NCBI GenBank assembly: GCA_021816505.1 | Contig: JAKAXS010000023.1 | Span: forward strand, 1 to 14,649 | Source of the DNA: Pseudomonadota bacterium | GTDB taxonomy: Bacteria; Pseudomonadota; Alphaproteobacteria; Rhizobiales; Hyphomicrobiaceae | Length of the DNA: 14,649 nt | Direction of reading: 5' to 3' | Shown here: positions 1 through 7,391 of the stretch, one piece after another | How the letters are laid out: each line of letters begins with the position of its first letter | Position numbering within the stretch: the first letter of the stretch is position 1 | Made by a program: the position numbers and the translations under genes | Notes under the pieces: generated by a model | What the model was told of the DNA's origin: nothing | Databases searched by the model: none | The model's input: only the letters and a program-made list of their open reading frames with translations

Positions 1-381
1 TCTGACGCGCTGGAAGCGGCCAACTGGATGTCGAAGGCGGCCGCCAGCGGATTGACGGAAGCCGAATACGACTATGCCGTGATGCTGCTGCGCGGCCAGG
101 GCCTCAAGCGCGACGAGTCCAAGGCGGTGGACTACCTGAAGCGCGCGGCCGAGAAGGGCGTGGCCGGCGCGCAGAACCGCCTGGCGCACGTCTACCTCGA
201 CGGCGTCGCCGGCACGCCGGCAAGCCCGGCCGACGCGGTCAAGTGGCGCCTCATCGCCAAGGCCAACGGCATCACCCGGGATGACAAGCTGGAACTCCTG
301 CTGGCTTCGCTCCCGCCGGACCAGATTGCCGCGGCACAGAAGGCCGCCGAGGAGTGGCGCGACAAGAAGCAGCTTCAGTAG
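1..381 (+). CDS. Sel1-repeat (SLR/TPR-like) protein, C-terminal part
   Basis: The reading frame is open from the first base, so the gene starts upstream; 126 residues and a TAG stop are present. A Sel1-like helical repeat is visible: AEYDYAVMLLRGQG, then KRDESKAVDYLKRAAEKG, then a second unit beginning AGAQNRLAHVYLDG. This is the usual pattern of small residues and Gly between paired helices. Sel1 proteins are solenoid adaptors that hold partner proteins, often in the envelope or in signalling; the partner cannot be told from this fragment. The C-terminus is a charged helix ending KKQLQ. The ATG at base 28 is internal to the repeat array and is not a likely start. About 160 bp without another gene separate it from the next gene. 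Confidence 0.85.
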   Translation, partial: SDALEAANWMSKAAASGLTEAEYDYAVMLLRGQGLKRDESKAVDYLKRAAEKGVAGAQNRLAHVYLDGVAGTPASPADAVKWRLIAKANGITRDDKLELLLASLPPDQIAAAQKAAEEWRDKKQLQ

Positions 382-481
382 GTCGCGTTCGGTTAACGAG
401 AACGGCAAACGCAACCCTGCGCCACTTGCGCCACCGCCTGCGAGGCCTTAAGCAGGGCCGGCCCGTCCCAAATGGCTAGTA

Positions 482-510
482 TTGACAGCAGGTCGTTGAC
501 GCCTGCCTCA
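482..510 (+). promoter_or_regulatory. possible -35 element upstream of the inositol-phosphatase gene
   Basis: A perfect TTGACA lies at 482-487, about 50 bp before the ATG at 540. The hexamer 17 bp downstream (GCCTCA) is a poor -10, so only half of the signal is convincing. The rest of the gap at 382-539 shows no terminator with a T-tract and no gene. Confidence 0.2.
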
Positions 511-539
511 CGGGCTTGCGAACCACCGTAGGACCGTAG

Positions 540-1346
540 ATGCCCGCTTCCGCCTTGATGAACGTCATGACCGCCGCCGCGCGCAAAGCCGGCCGCAGCC
601 TCACGCGCGATTTCGGCGAGGTGGAGCAGCTGCAGGTTTCCGTCAAAGGTCCGGCCAACTTCGTCACGGCGGCCGATCACCGGGCCGAGGACGTCATTCT
701 GAAAGAACTGCAGAAGGCGCGCCCCGGCTACGGGTTCCTGATGGAAGAGCGCGGCCTGCTCGACGGCGCCGACAAATCGCATCGCTTCATCGTCGACCCG
801 CTCGACGGCACGACGAACTTCATGCACGGCATCCCCATGTTCTCGATCGCCATCGCGCTCGAACGCGAAGGCGAACTGGTAGCCGGCGTCGTCTACAACC
901 CGATCTCCGACGAGATGTTCACCGCCGAGAAGGGCAAGGGCGCGTTCTTGAACGACAAGCGGCGCCTGCGCGTCGCCGCCCGCAAGACGCTGGGCGATGC
1001 GGTGGTCGCGACCGGCATTCCGCATCGTGGCCGCCCCGGTCACAAAGGCTTCATGGGCGAGATGCAGGCCGTCATGCACGAGGTGGCTGGCATCCGCCGC
1101 ACGGGGTCGGCCGCGCTGGATCTTGCCTTCACGGCGGCTGGCCGCTTCGACGGCTATTGGGAGCGCAATCTGCAGCCGTGGGATCTTGCTGCCGGGATCG
1201 TCCTGGTGCGGGAAGCAGGCGGCATGGTGCTCGATTGCGATGGCGGCGATGAGCCCATGGAAAAGCTCGACGTGCTGGCAGGCAACAGCGCGATGGTGAA
1301 GGCAATCGCGCCGCTGCTCGCGACGACCGCCAAAGCGCGCGCCTAG
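540..1346 (+). CDS. suhB: inositol monophosphatase family protein (SuhB/CysQ-like)
   Basis: This is a 268-residue Mg-dependent sugar or inositol phosphate phosphatase of usual length for the family. Metal-site motifs are present in order: the acidic pair E69-E70 in FLMEERG, DPLDGTTNF at 86-94, and the C-terminal WDLAAG at 214-219 with D215. The family dephosphorylates inositol-1-phosphate, and some members act on 3'-phosphoadenosine phosphate or fructose bisphosphate. SuhB in E. coli also binds the rRNA antitermination complex. The overall pattern fits SuhB better than CysQ, but the substrate cannot be read from sequence alone. The ATG at 540 is preceded by AGGA with about 7 bp spacing. The stop codon overlaps the end of a minus-strand small ORF. 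The protein is cytoplasmic, with no signal peptide. Confidence 0.93.
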   Translation: MPASALMNVMTAAARKAGRSLTRDFGEVEQLQVSVKGPANFVTAADHRAEDVILKELQKARPGYGFLMEERGLLDGADKSHRFIVDPLDGTTNFMHGIPMFSIAIALEREGELVAGVVYNPISDEMFTAEKGKGAFLNDKRRLRVAARKTLGDAVVATGIPHRGRPGHKGFMGEMQAVMHEVAGIRRTGSAALDLAFTAAGRFDGYWERNLQPWDLAAGIVLVREAGGMVLDCDGGDEPMEKLDVLAGNSAMVKAIAPLLATTAKARA

Positions 1347-1471
1347 AGCGGCGCGGCCGTCAGGCTTGCTGTGGTGATGCTCGGCGCGTCTTGTGCCGCC
1401 GTGCCGATTGCCACGGTCGCGACGACGATCACCGCATGCGCCATGACGAAGATTGCAGTTCGAGCGAGCAT
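1343..1471 (-). CDS. candidate 42-residue membrane or secreted peptide
   Basis: Reading the minus strand from ATG 1471-1469 gives 42 codons and a TAG at 1345-1343. The peptide begins MLARTAIFVMAHAVIVV, continues through a hydrophobic stretch to IGTAAQDAP, and ends SLTAAPL. One Arg followed by about 18 hydrophobic residues and a small-residue GTAAQ site looks like a signal peptide or a single membrane helix. An AGGGA Shine-Dalgarno sequence sits 9 bp before the ATG, and third codon positions are mostly G or C. It fills half of the gap between two plus-strand genes and ends tail-to-tail with the phosphatase gene, overlapping its stop codon. I recognise no family. It could be a chance ORF; the combination of a ribosome binding site, codon pattern and hydrophobic profile is the argument for it. 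Confidence 0.45.
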   Translation of the reverse strand: MLARTAIFVMAHAVIVVATVAIGTAAQDAPSITTASLTAAPL

Positions 1472-1594
1472 TGTTGGCGTTCCCTGAGGCCTGTGCGTGA
1501 GGCGTAGTAGGAATTCCGGCGCCGTTCATCAGTTCCGCAGGGAACAGGATTGCCCGTCTTTGTGGCCGCCCGGTCACGTGCTAGGTGCAAACCT

Positions 1595-3034
1595 ATGAGC
1601 GAACGTGCGCCGATCCTTCAGCCCCCGACCCCAGAGCTGCTCCAGCAGCTGGCGGATATCGTTGGCCCGGCGCATGCCCTGACCGATCCCGACACGCAGC
1701 AGCCCTATCTTCGTGAGTGGCGGGACCGCTACGTCGGGCGCGCCGCGATGGTGCTGCGGCCGGGCACGACGGAGGAGGTGTCGCGCATCCTAGCGTTGGC
1801 CGATGCCGCCCGTGTCGGTATCGTGCCGCAGACCGGGAACACCGGCCTCGTCGGCGGCCAGATCCCTTCGACCGACGGCCGCCAGATCGTTCTCAACCTG
1901 TGCCGCCTCGATCGCGTCCGCTCCGTCGATGTCGCCACGTCCAGCATGACGGTGGAGGCCGGGGTTACGCTGGCTGCCGCGCGCGATGCGGCGGAAGCGG
2001 CCGGCAGATTGTTCCCGCTCAGCCTTCCCTCGGAAGGCACCTGCTGCATCGGTGGCAATCTCGCGACCAATGCGGGCGGCGTCGGCGTTCTCGCCTACGG
2101 ATCGGCTCGCCAGCTGACGCTGGGGCTCGAAGCCGTGCTGGCCGACGGCCGCGTGTGGCACGGGCTCAAGTCGCTGCGCAAGGACAACACCGGCTACGAC
2201 TTGCGCGATCTGCTGATCGGCTCCGAGGGTACGCTCGGCGTGATAACGGCGGCCACGCTGAAGCTCGTTCCGCGTCCGCGCGAGATCGCAACGGGCTTTG
2301 CTGCGTTACCCTCGCTCGAAGCGGTACAGGCGCTTTTCGATCTCGTCACGACGATGGCCGGCCCCGCGTTGACCGCGTTCGAATTCCTGTCGCAGCGCGC
2401 GCTGGGCTTCGTCACGGCTCACGTTGTGAATGCCCGCGCGCCTTTTGCAGCCGAGCATCCCTGGTCTGTGCTGTTCGATATCTCCGCCCACACGACGGAG
2501 GGACGCGCGCGCGAACTGATGGAAAACATTCTGTCCGCCGCGACGGAGAAGGGCATCATCGCCGACGCCGCGATCGCTCAATCGGTCAGCCAGGCTGAAA
2601 ATCTGTGGCGGTTGCGCGAGGGCGCCTCCGAAGCACAGAGGTTCGAGGGCGGCAGCATCAAGCATGACATCGCTGTTCCGGTCGGCGCCATCGCCGCCTT
2701 CATCCCCCGAGCCGACGCGCTTGTGGAGTCGCTTTGCCCCGGCGCGCGCCCCGTCGCATTCGGTCACTTCGGTGACGGCAACGTGCACTACAACGTCTCT
2801 CAGCCGGTGGGCATGGAGCGCGATCGTTTCCTCGGCCAATGGGAGACGATCTCGGCCAGAGTGCATGACCTTGTTGCCGAGTTCGACGGCTCGATCTCGG
2901 CCGAGCACGGCATCGGCCAGATGAAGCGTGATGGCTTGCGCGATGTGAAAGGCGCCGTTGAAATCGATCTCATGCACCGCATCAAAGCGGCACTCGATCC
3001 CAACGGCATCTTGAATCCCGGCAAGCTCCTTTGA
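1595..3034 (+). CDS. FAD-linked D-2-hydroxyacid dehydrogenase (GlcD / D2HGDH type)
   Basis: This is a 479-residue flavoprotein of the vanillyl-alcohol-oxidase fold. The N-terminal FAD-binding part carries PQTGNTGLVGGQIP at 78-91, then a Gly-rich stretch near 152-168 and LIGSEGTLG at 207-215. The C-terminal part has the metal and substrate residues of this group: R341 in LWRLREG, K356 in GGSIKHD, H391 and H398 in GHFGDGNVHYN, and E437-H438 in SAEHGIG. By analogy with human D2HGDH and bacterial GlcD, it oxidises D-2-hydroxyglutarate, D-lactate or a similar acid and passes electrons to a flavoprotein or quinone. No glcE or glcF neighbour is present, which favours a stand-alone D2HGDH or D-lactate enzyme over glycolate oxidase. 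The start is the ATG at 1595, preceded by AGGTG; in-frame codons upstream lack a ribosome binding site. Confidence 0.92.
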   Translation: MSERAPILQPPTPELLQQLADIVGPAHALTDPDTQQPYLREWRDRYVGRAAMVLRPGTTEEVSRILALADAARVGIVPQTGNTGLVGGQIPSTDGRQIVLNLCRLDRVRSVDVATSSMTVEAGVTLAAARDAAEAAGRLFPLSLPSEGTCCIGGNLATNAGGVGVLAYGSARQLTLGLEAVLADGRVWHGLKSLRKDNTGYDLRDLLIGSEGTLGVITAATLKLVPRPREIATGFAALPSLEAVQALFDLVTTMAGPALTAFEFLSQRALGFVTAHVVNARAPFAAEHPWSVLFDISAHTTEGRARELMENILSAATEKGIIADAAIAQSVSQAENLWRLREGASEAQRFEGGSIKHDIAVPVGAIAAFIPRADALVESLCPGARPVAFGHFGDGNVHYNVSQPVGMERDRFLGQWETISARVHDLVAEFDGSISAEHGIGQMKRDGLRDVKGAVEIDLMHRIKAALDPNGILNPGKLL

Positions 3035-3040
3035 GCAAAC

Positions 3041-4831
3041 CTAGTCCCGCGTGATCCGCACCTGTTCCATGGCATCGGCGATCTTGGCCGCCTGGCTTGG
3101 CCAGCTGGCCGAGATCCAGTCGTCCGTGCCGAACAGCCAGTACGAGATGCGGTTGCGCTTCATGTAGCGCGCCGTCGTCACGTGGTGCATGCGCTCCACG
3201 ATGGCGGCGAGCTGCTCCAACATCGAGTTGGCGCGCGCCCCCTGCTGCTCCACGATGTCGACGCGTGAGGCCAGATTGCTGAACAGAGACGAGCTTTCCT
3301 GCCGGCCCGCGCGCTGGGCGTCGCTGAGTTTGACGATGACCTCTTCGACTTCGCCGAGTTCCTTGGCGTAGCCGGCCGCGGCCTGCGTCGTCGACTGCGC
3401 CCAATCGGCAAGCGACCGCTCGAGCCGCGTGAAGCGCTCCAGCACGCCCGTGAGGGCTTGCGTGGTGCGCGCCTCGTGGCCGTCGGCCGACAGGCTCAGC
3501 TTTTCCAGCCGTTCGATCCGCTCGGTGATCGGCGACAGCACGCCGGCGACGATTTCGTTCCTCTGGCGCTCCAGGCGGTCGGCCATGGGCTGGACGAGGG
3601 CCTGGACGTCGCTGCGCTGACGCTCAACCTTCTCGATCAGCGGTGTCAGGATGCTCTCGATCACGTCGTTGCGCTGCTTGTCGAGCCGTCCCGAAACGAG
3701 CGACAGCTCGTGCACCACGCCATCGTGCTGCTCGGTCGCGCGCACCTGCGTCCGCGCCAGCGCATCTTCGATCTTGGCGAGCCGCGCAGCGATCTCGACG
3801 CTGTGGTCTTCCGACCGCGCGGTGATCACGTCCTCGATCGCTTCGAGCCGCTTCAGCACCGACGTGATGTCGGTGTCGGGCCGGCTCACCAGCTTGTCCA
3901 TGTAGACTTCGAGCGCGTTCAGCTTGCCGCTCGTCTCGCGCCCGATCGAGTTCACCCGGTCGCTGATCGGCGTCAGGTCGACCGATGCGGAGCGCTGGCT
4001 GTGGATGGCGTCGTTGAGCGCGTTGAAGCCTTCGATCATGTCGTCGCGCTGGGCGATGGCTTCGTTCTGCAGCTCCTGCAGCGCCGATGCGACGGCCTTG
4101 CGGTCGGCGGAAATGTCGCCGACGAGGCCCGAGATGGCCTGTTCGACACCGTCGATGCGCGCGTTGCTGGCGTGACCGTTCCCGCCATCGGCCGACAGAT
4201 AGTTCGGTTGAGACAGGCGATAGCGACTGCGCAGACCCTCGTTCAGATAGTTGCGGCTTTCGCCCGATGCGCGCGGCAGCTGCGGCAGGGTGTCGAAGAT
4301 GGGGCGCCGCGCCGAACGGCGCGACGTAACCGCCGCCAGGAGCCCGAGGCCGGGCGTGTCCGGCTCCTCGTCGAGCATGACGTGCAGAAGATCGTCGACG
4401 GTGGCGGCTCCGCCTCGGCGTGCGCCATGCGCGGCAGCGAGGCGCAGCACGTCTTCAAGCTCCTGCGTACGACGCGGGGAGCCGACCGTCTTGGCCGACG
4501 AGGATGGGATGTCGCTGGCGATCACGGTGGCGCTTTCGCGCCGCAACGCCGCGACCCGCACGCCGCGTGCTTCCAGTGCCTCGGCCGCTGCATCGATGCG
4601 CGTCAGGGCGTTGAGGAAATGTTCCAGCCGCACTTCGGCAGCGCCGTGAGCAAGCGCCACGTCGTAAGCGTGGTTGCAGCAGGCGAGCACGGTCTCGTCC
4701 ACCATGATGGGTCCGTTCAGCGATCCGCCGTGGCGTGGTCGCAGGCCGCTGTCGCTGTCCCGCCAGGAGGCGATGTCGGCAGGTGAATTCTGCGGAGTCC
4801 TGAGATCGAGATCTTCGCCCCTGTAACCCAT
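3041..4831 (-). CDS. Clp-N domain coiled-coil protein without ATPase modules
   Basis: A 596-residue protein. After about 40 disordered residues, positions 43-168 resemble the double repeat of the ClpA/ClpB N-terminal domain: CNHAYDVALAHGAAEVRLEHFL at 52-73 with its partner ELEDVLRLAAAHGA...VDDLLHVML at 124-153. Residues 225-550 are a long Glu/Arg/Ala/Gln-rich coiled coil with an 18/19-residue repeat at 383-438. The last 45 residues contain the Trp-rich motif YWLFGTDDW (564-572). No Walker A, Walker B or other AAA+ motif is present, so it is not a disaggregase or protease subunit. The Clp-N fold normally recruits substrates or adaptors; here it may link a partner to a filamentous scaffold, which is inference. 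Start: ATG at 4831 has GGGAGGAG 9 bp upstream. An ATG at 4933 would add 34 residues but lacks a good ribosome binding site. It ends 6 bp from the convergent dehydrogenase. Confidence 0.85.
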   Translation of the reverse strand: MGYRGEDLDLRTPQNSPADIASWRDSDSGLRPRHGGSLNGPIMVDETVLACCNHAYDVALAHGAAEVRLEHFLNALTRIDAAAEALEARGVRVAALRRESATVIASDIPSSSAKTVGSPRRTQELEDVLRLAAAHGARRGGAATVDDLLHVMLDEEPDTPGLGLLAAVTSRRSARRPIFDTLPQLPRASGESRNYLNEGLRSRYRLSQPNYLSADGGNGHASNARIDGVEQAISGLVGDISADRKAVASALQELQNEAIAQRDDMIEGFNALNDAIHSQRSASVDLTPISDRVNSIGRETSGKLNALEVYMDKLVSRPDTDITSVLKRLEAIEDVITARSEDHSVEIAARLAKIEDALARTQVRATEQHDGVVHELSLVSGRLDKQRNDVIESILTPLIEKVERQRSDVQALVQPMADRLERQRNEIVAGVLSPITERIERLEKLSLSADGHEARTTQALTGVLERFTRLERSLADWAQSTTQAAAGYAKELGEVEEVIVKLSDAQRAGRQESSSLFSNLASRVDIVEQQGARANSMLEQLAAIVERMHHVTTARYMKRNRISYWLFGTDDWISASWPSQAAKIADAMEQVRITRD

Positions 4832-4950
4832 GATGATCGTCTCCTCCCTACGCGGTTCAACCAACGCCAGCGCCCGCCCCTCAGGCGATGCCCCGCTGGA
4901 CCTTTGAACCAACCCTGTTTCTGTATACCCCATCGGCGCCTGTGTGAGCA

Positions 4951-5000
4951 GCCTCGATATTGACGAGAACTGTCTATCCCTTTGACGGCAAAAGCCGGCA
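4951..5000 (-). promoter_or_regulatory. possible promoter for the Clp-N coiled-coil gene
   Basis: On the minus strand a TTGCCG hexamer is followed, after 17 bp, by GATAGA, about 130-150 bp before the chosen start at 4831. The match to a sigma-70 consensus is partial. The 216-bp gap 4832-5047 between this gene and the SRAP gene holds no other gene that I can support. It also has a short direct repeat of CGGCAAA on the plus strand. Confidence 0.2.
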
Positions 5001-5047
5001 AAGCGGTCGCTCCGTTGGTTAATCCGTGGCGCCGGGTGGGGAGGGTT

Positions 5048-5728
5048 TCACAGAAGGCGCGGGGCATCGTCGGCGAGCACGGCCGGACCCTCGTTTCGGA
5101 CGTTGTTCAATGCCTTGCTCGCCTCGCGAAACTCCAGGAAATCATTGGGCGCGGGCCGCAAAAGGGGCTCGATGTGCTCTGCCGTGCCTGGCCGGCAGTC
5201 GAGCCAGAGATCGAAATCTTGGGGAGCGAGGATCAGCGGCATCCGGTCGTGCAGCGGCGCGATCGTCGCGTTGGCGGCGACCGTCAGAATGCTCATCGTT
5301 TCCAACTCGCTGCCGTCCGCGCCGAGCCAGTGCTCCCACAGGCCGCCCAAACCCATGATGCCGCCGCCACGCGGGGTGATGTGATAGGGCTGCTTCGCCC
5401 CGGGCCGCCCCGACCATTCGTAGAACCCGGTCGCCGGAACGAGACAGCGGCGATGCCGGAGCGGACCGCGAAACGACGGCTTGTCCGCGGCCCCCTCGGC
5501 GCGCGCATTGATCAGCGTGGTCTTCAGCTGGGAGGGATCCTTGACCCAGGATGGGATCAGCCCCCAACGCACAAGCACCAGTTCGCGAGCGTCCGTCGAT
5601 TGACGAACGATCAGCGTGGGCTGCGTCGGCGCAATATTGTACCGCGGCGGAAAATCCGCCTCGCCCTTGGCCTTGAAGAACGTTCGAACCGCCTCGGCCG
5701 GTGCCGTCAGATTGTAGCGTGTGCACAT
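5048..5728 (-). CDS. yedK: SRAP-domain abasic-site protein (YedK/HMCES family)
   Basis: A 226-residue SOS-response-associated-peptidase-family protein of normal length. The start is fixed by biology: the family needs Cys2 exposed after Met removal, and the frame reads MCTRYNL from the ATG at 5728, although the frame is open 23 codons further. Conserved residues are at the expected places: Cys2, Asn74 in LINARAE, Glu104 in GFYEW and His160 in LHDRMP, nearly the same numbering as E. coli YedK. The protein forms a thiazolidine DNA-protein crosslink with abasic sites in single-stranded DNA and protects them during replication. It lies on the minus strand upstream of the Clp-N gene, with a 216-bp gap, and diverges from the TIGR02301 gene across 98 bp. 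The ribosome binding site is weak. Function is well supported by the family; LexA control is not visible. Confidence 0.95.
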   Translation of the reverse strand: MCTRYNLTAPAEAVRTFFKAKGEADFPPRYNIAPTQPTLIVRQSTDARELVLVRWGLIPSWVKDPSQLKTTLINARAEGAADKPSFRGPLRHRRCLVPATGFYEWSGRPGAKQPYHITPRGGGIMGLGGLWEHWLGADGSELETMSILTVAANATIAPLHDRMPLILAPQDFDLWLDCRPGTAEHIEPLLRPAPNDFLEFREASKALNNVRNEGPAVLADDAPRLL

Positions 5729-5826
5729 CGGCGAAATGTAGGACGCCCGCTTGCCCCGCGAAAGCCGGCGAAACGGGCATGGCCGTGCCATCGCCAAGAA
5801 TCGGTGCTACCAGACGCCTCGTGAAG

Positions 5827-6237
5827 ATGAACAGCACGGCGCACATCGTGACGTTACATACCAAGACGAGGCAAGTAGCGGCACTTTTGATGGCGGCAGC
5901 GGCGTTGGCCCTGCCGATGCCGGCACATGCCGTCGACAACAAGCCGTACGACGACCGGCTGTTTCGCCTGACCGAAATTCTCGGCGCGATTCACTACCTC
6001 CGCGAACTGTGCAGCGCCAACGACGGTCAGCAATGGCGCGACAGGATGAAGGAATTGATGGACGCGGAGGGCTCGTCGGCGCTGCGCCGCGCGCGACTGA
6101 CGCGCAGCTTTAATCAAGGCTACCGCAGCTACAGCCGCACCTACACGACGTGTACGCCGTCGGCGCAAACCGCGATCGCGCGCTTTCTGACCGAGGGTGC
6201 ACAGATCTCGGACGCGTTGGTGAAGAACGTTCCGTAG
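5827..6237 (+). CDS. TIGR02301 family exported protein
   Basis: A 136-residue protein with a signal peptide: basic N-region to R15, hydrophobic ALLMAAAALALP, and a likely cleavage after AHA at residue 35. The mature part starts with the family's hallmark YDDRLFRLTEILGAIHYLRELC and continues with a Trp-containing helix, FNQGYRSYSRTYTTC and EGAQISDAL. Two cysteines, C62 and C109, are likely to pair in the periplasm. TIGR02301 is a short, alpha-helical, alphaproteobacterial family with no established function. Chosen start: ATG at 5827, because it places the signal peptide at the N-terminus; an upstream in-frame region is Cys/Pro-rich and not signal-like. A GTG two codons earlier is possible. 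The ribosome binding site is weak. Spacing suggests its own promoter in the 98-bp gap shared with the SRAP gene. Confidence 0.87.
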   Translation: MNSTAHIVTLHTKTRQVAALLMAAAALALPMPAHAVDNKPYDDRLFRLTEILGAIHYLRELCSANDGQQWRDRMKELMDAEGSSALRRARLTRSFNQGYRSYSRTYTTCTPSAQTAIARFLTEGAQISDALVKNVP

Positions 6238-6366
6238 CGTTGGCGCAAGTTTACTGTGAATACTCGTATCGCAAGCCGCGCGGTCCGGTCATGTTACGTC
6301 TAGGGTCGGGGACGCGAGAAACGACGTACGGCATTCGCAAGCCGAAGAGTTATGTGGGGAGTTGTG

Positions 6367-6612
6367 ATGGAACTGCACGATCTGGCCGAAAGCGATGATC
6401 CGAGCTTCGTTGCGCTGAGCTTGATATTGGCGGCGTGGGACGAAGGCACGGAAAACGGCGTCGCTCCAGAGCAGATGGCCTACGCGGCACTGTTCACGGC
6501 CCTGTCCGACCTTGTCTCGCTCTACGGCGAAGACGCGGTGATCAAGCTGACCGATGGTCTGCAGAAGCGCATCACCGCCGGCGAGTTCACGTTGAAGCGC
6601 ACCGTTCAGTAA
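6367..6612 (+). CDS. small conserved-looking helical protein, function unknown
   Basis: An 81-residue cytoplasmic protein beginning MELHDLAESDDPSF. The start at 6367 is chosen because GGGGAG lies 5 bp upstream; an ATG five codons earlier overlaps that ribosome binding site. The sequence is rich in Ala, Leu, Asp and Glu and predicts as two or three helices (SFVALSLILAAWDEG; QMAYAALFTALSDLVSLYG; EDAVIKLTDGLQKRI), with a basic C-terminus EFTLKRTVQ. There is no signal peptide, membrane helix or catalytic motif. The strong third-position GC bias supports real coding. It looks like short conserved proteins of Hyphomicrobiales from memory, but I cannot name a family. It is convergent with the LysE gene, 33 bp away, and sits 129 bp after the TIGR02301 gene. 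Confidence 0.78.
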   Translation: MELHDLAESDDPSFVALSLILAAWDEGTENGVAPEQMAYAALFTALSDLVSLYGEDAVIKLTDGLQKRITAGEFTLKRTVQ

Positions 6613-6645
6613 GCGGCAGCCCACAAGCGGCGGCCCGCCGCCTCG

Positions 6646-7311
6646 TCAAAAAATTCCCTGCCATTTCACGGCGATTTCGCCCAGCAGCAGCGCGCCGAAA
6701 CCGGCCAGCAGAAAGCCGGCGATGCGGTTGATCGTGGCCAGGCTGTTGTGATCGATGCGGTGGCGGACGCGTCCGATCAGGTTCGATAGCAGCAGCCACC
6801 AGCCCAGGCTTCCCGCCATGATCGACGCCACCATCGTCAAGGCGTCGATGTTGCTTTGAACCTCCACGAATGTGCTGACGCCGCCAAAGATCGCGAACAG
6901 TCCCAACACTGCGCCGGGATTGGTGATGGTGAGGAAAAAGGTCTGCGGAATGTCCCAGGCGTAGTCGCGCAGCGCGGCGTGGCCCACTTGGCCGTCGTGA
7001 CGCGGTTCAAGCCGCGGCTTCGTCCGGTACAGCTTGATCCCGAACGCGATCAGCGCCAGACCGCCGACGATCTGGATGAGCGCGCGATGCTGCTGTACGG
7101 CGCCCGTAATCGCGCCGACACCCATCGCGGCGAAGAAGGCGATCAATCCGTCGCCGAGCACGGCACCGAGACCTGCCGCGATGCCGCCCCAGAAGCCGCG
7201 TTCGATGGCGCGCTGCACGCACAGCACGTTGACGGGACCCACCGGCGCCGCGACAAGGACACCGATGACGAGGCCCGTCGGAATTATGAGTAGGTTGGGG
7301 ATCAGCTGCAC
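6646..7311 (-). CDS. LysE/RhtB-family amino-acid exporter
   Basis: A 221-residue inner-membrane protein with about six hydrophobic segments (roughly residues 7-30, 40-63, 66-95, 125-148, 157-180 and 195-215), the topology and length usual for LysE/RhtB transporters. Family landmarks are APVGPVNVLCVQRA at 22-35 and TNPGAVLGLFAIF at 130-142. The family exports amino acids or derivatives such as lysine, homoserine or threonine by proton antiport; the substrate here is not predictable. The start is a GTG at 7311 preceded by a GGGGG run, with 4-5 bp spacing; no better in-frame ATG lies nearby. The gene diverges from the 7392 gene with an 80-bp shared promoter gap and has no LysR-type regulator next to it. 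Confidence 0.92.
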   Translation of the reverse strand: MQLIPNLLIIPTGLVIGVLVAAPVGPVNVLCVQRAIERGFWGGIAAGLGAVLGDGLIAFFAAMGVGAITGAVQQHRALIQIVGGLALIAFGIKLYRTKPRLEPRHDGQVGHAALRDYAWDIPQTFFLTITNPGAVLGLFAIFGGVSTFVEVQSNIDALTMVASIMAGSLGWWLLLSNLIGRVRHRIDHNSLATINRIAGFLLAGFGALLLGEIAVKWQGIF

Positions 7312-7391
7312 GTCGCCCCCGCTGCGAGACGAGGCGTTTCGTGCCTACTGCGAGCGACCGCCGAATGTCGGCAAGGTTGGAAGGATCTTAG

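Noticed and set aside
1532..1545. GTTCC-GCAG-GGAAC inverted repeat before the dehydrogenase gene
   Set aside because: Short stem with no T-run and no matching second copy; can occur by chance.
393..1577. Long minus-strand open frame opposite the inositol-phosphatase gene
   Set aside because: Lies antisense to a gene with complete family motifs; its Arg/His/Gly-rich translation is typical of a GC-rich antisense frame and no start signal was seen.
3458..4786. Long plus-strand open frame opposite the Clp-N coiled-coil gene
   Set aside because: His/Arg/Val-rich antisense shadow; the minus-strand frame has a strong ribosome binding site and coherent domains.
4832..4933. 34-residue N-terminal extension of the Clp-N protein from an ATG at 4933
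   Set aside because: The ATG at 4831 has a far better ribosome binding site (GGGAGGAG) and the extension shows no domain character.
5752..5779. Imperfect inverted repeat TGCCCCG...CGGGCA with internal GCGAAA repeats in the SRAP/TIGR02301 gap
   Set aside because: Resembles a decayed REP-type palindrome, but the arms are short and one base is bulged; not enough to call a repeat.
6627..6642. GC-rich hairpin GCGGC-GGCCC-GCCGC between two convergent genes
   Set aside because: Stem of only 5 bp, and no T-tract on either strand, so not a supported terminator.
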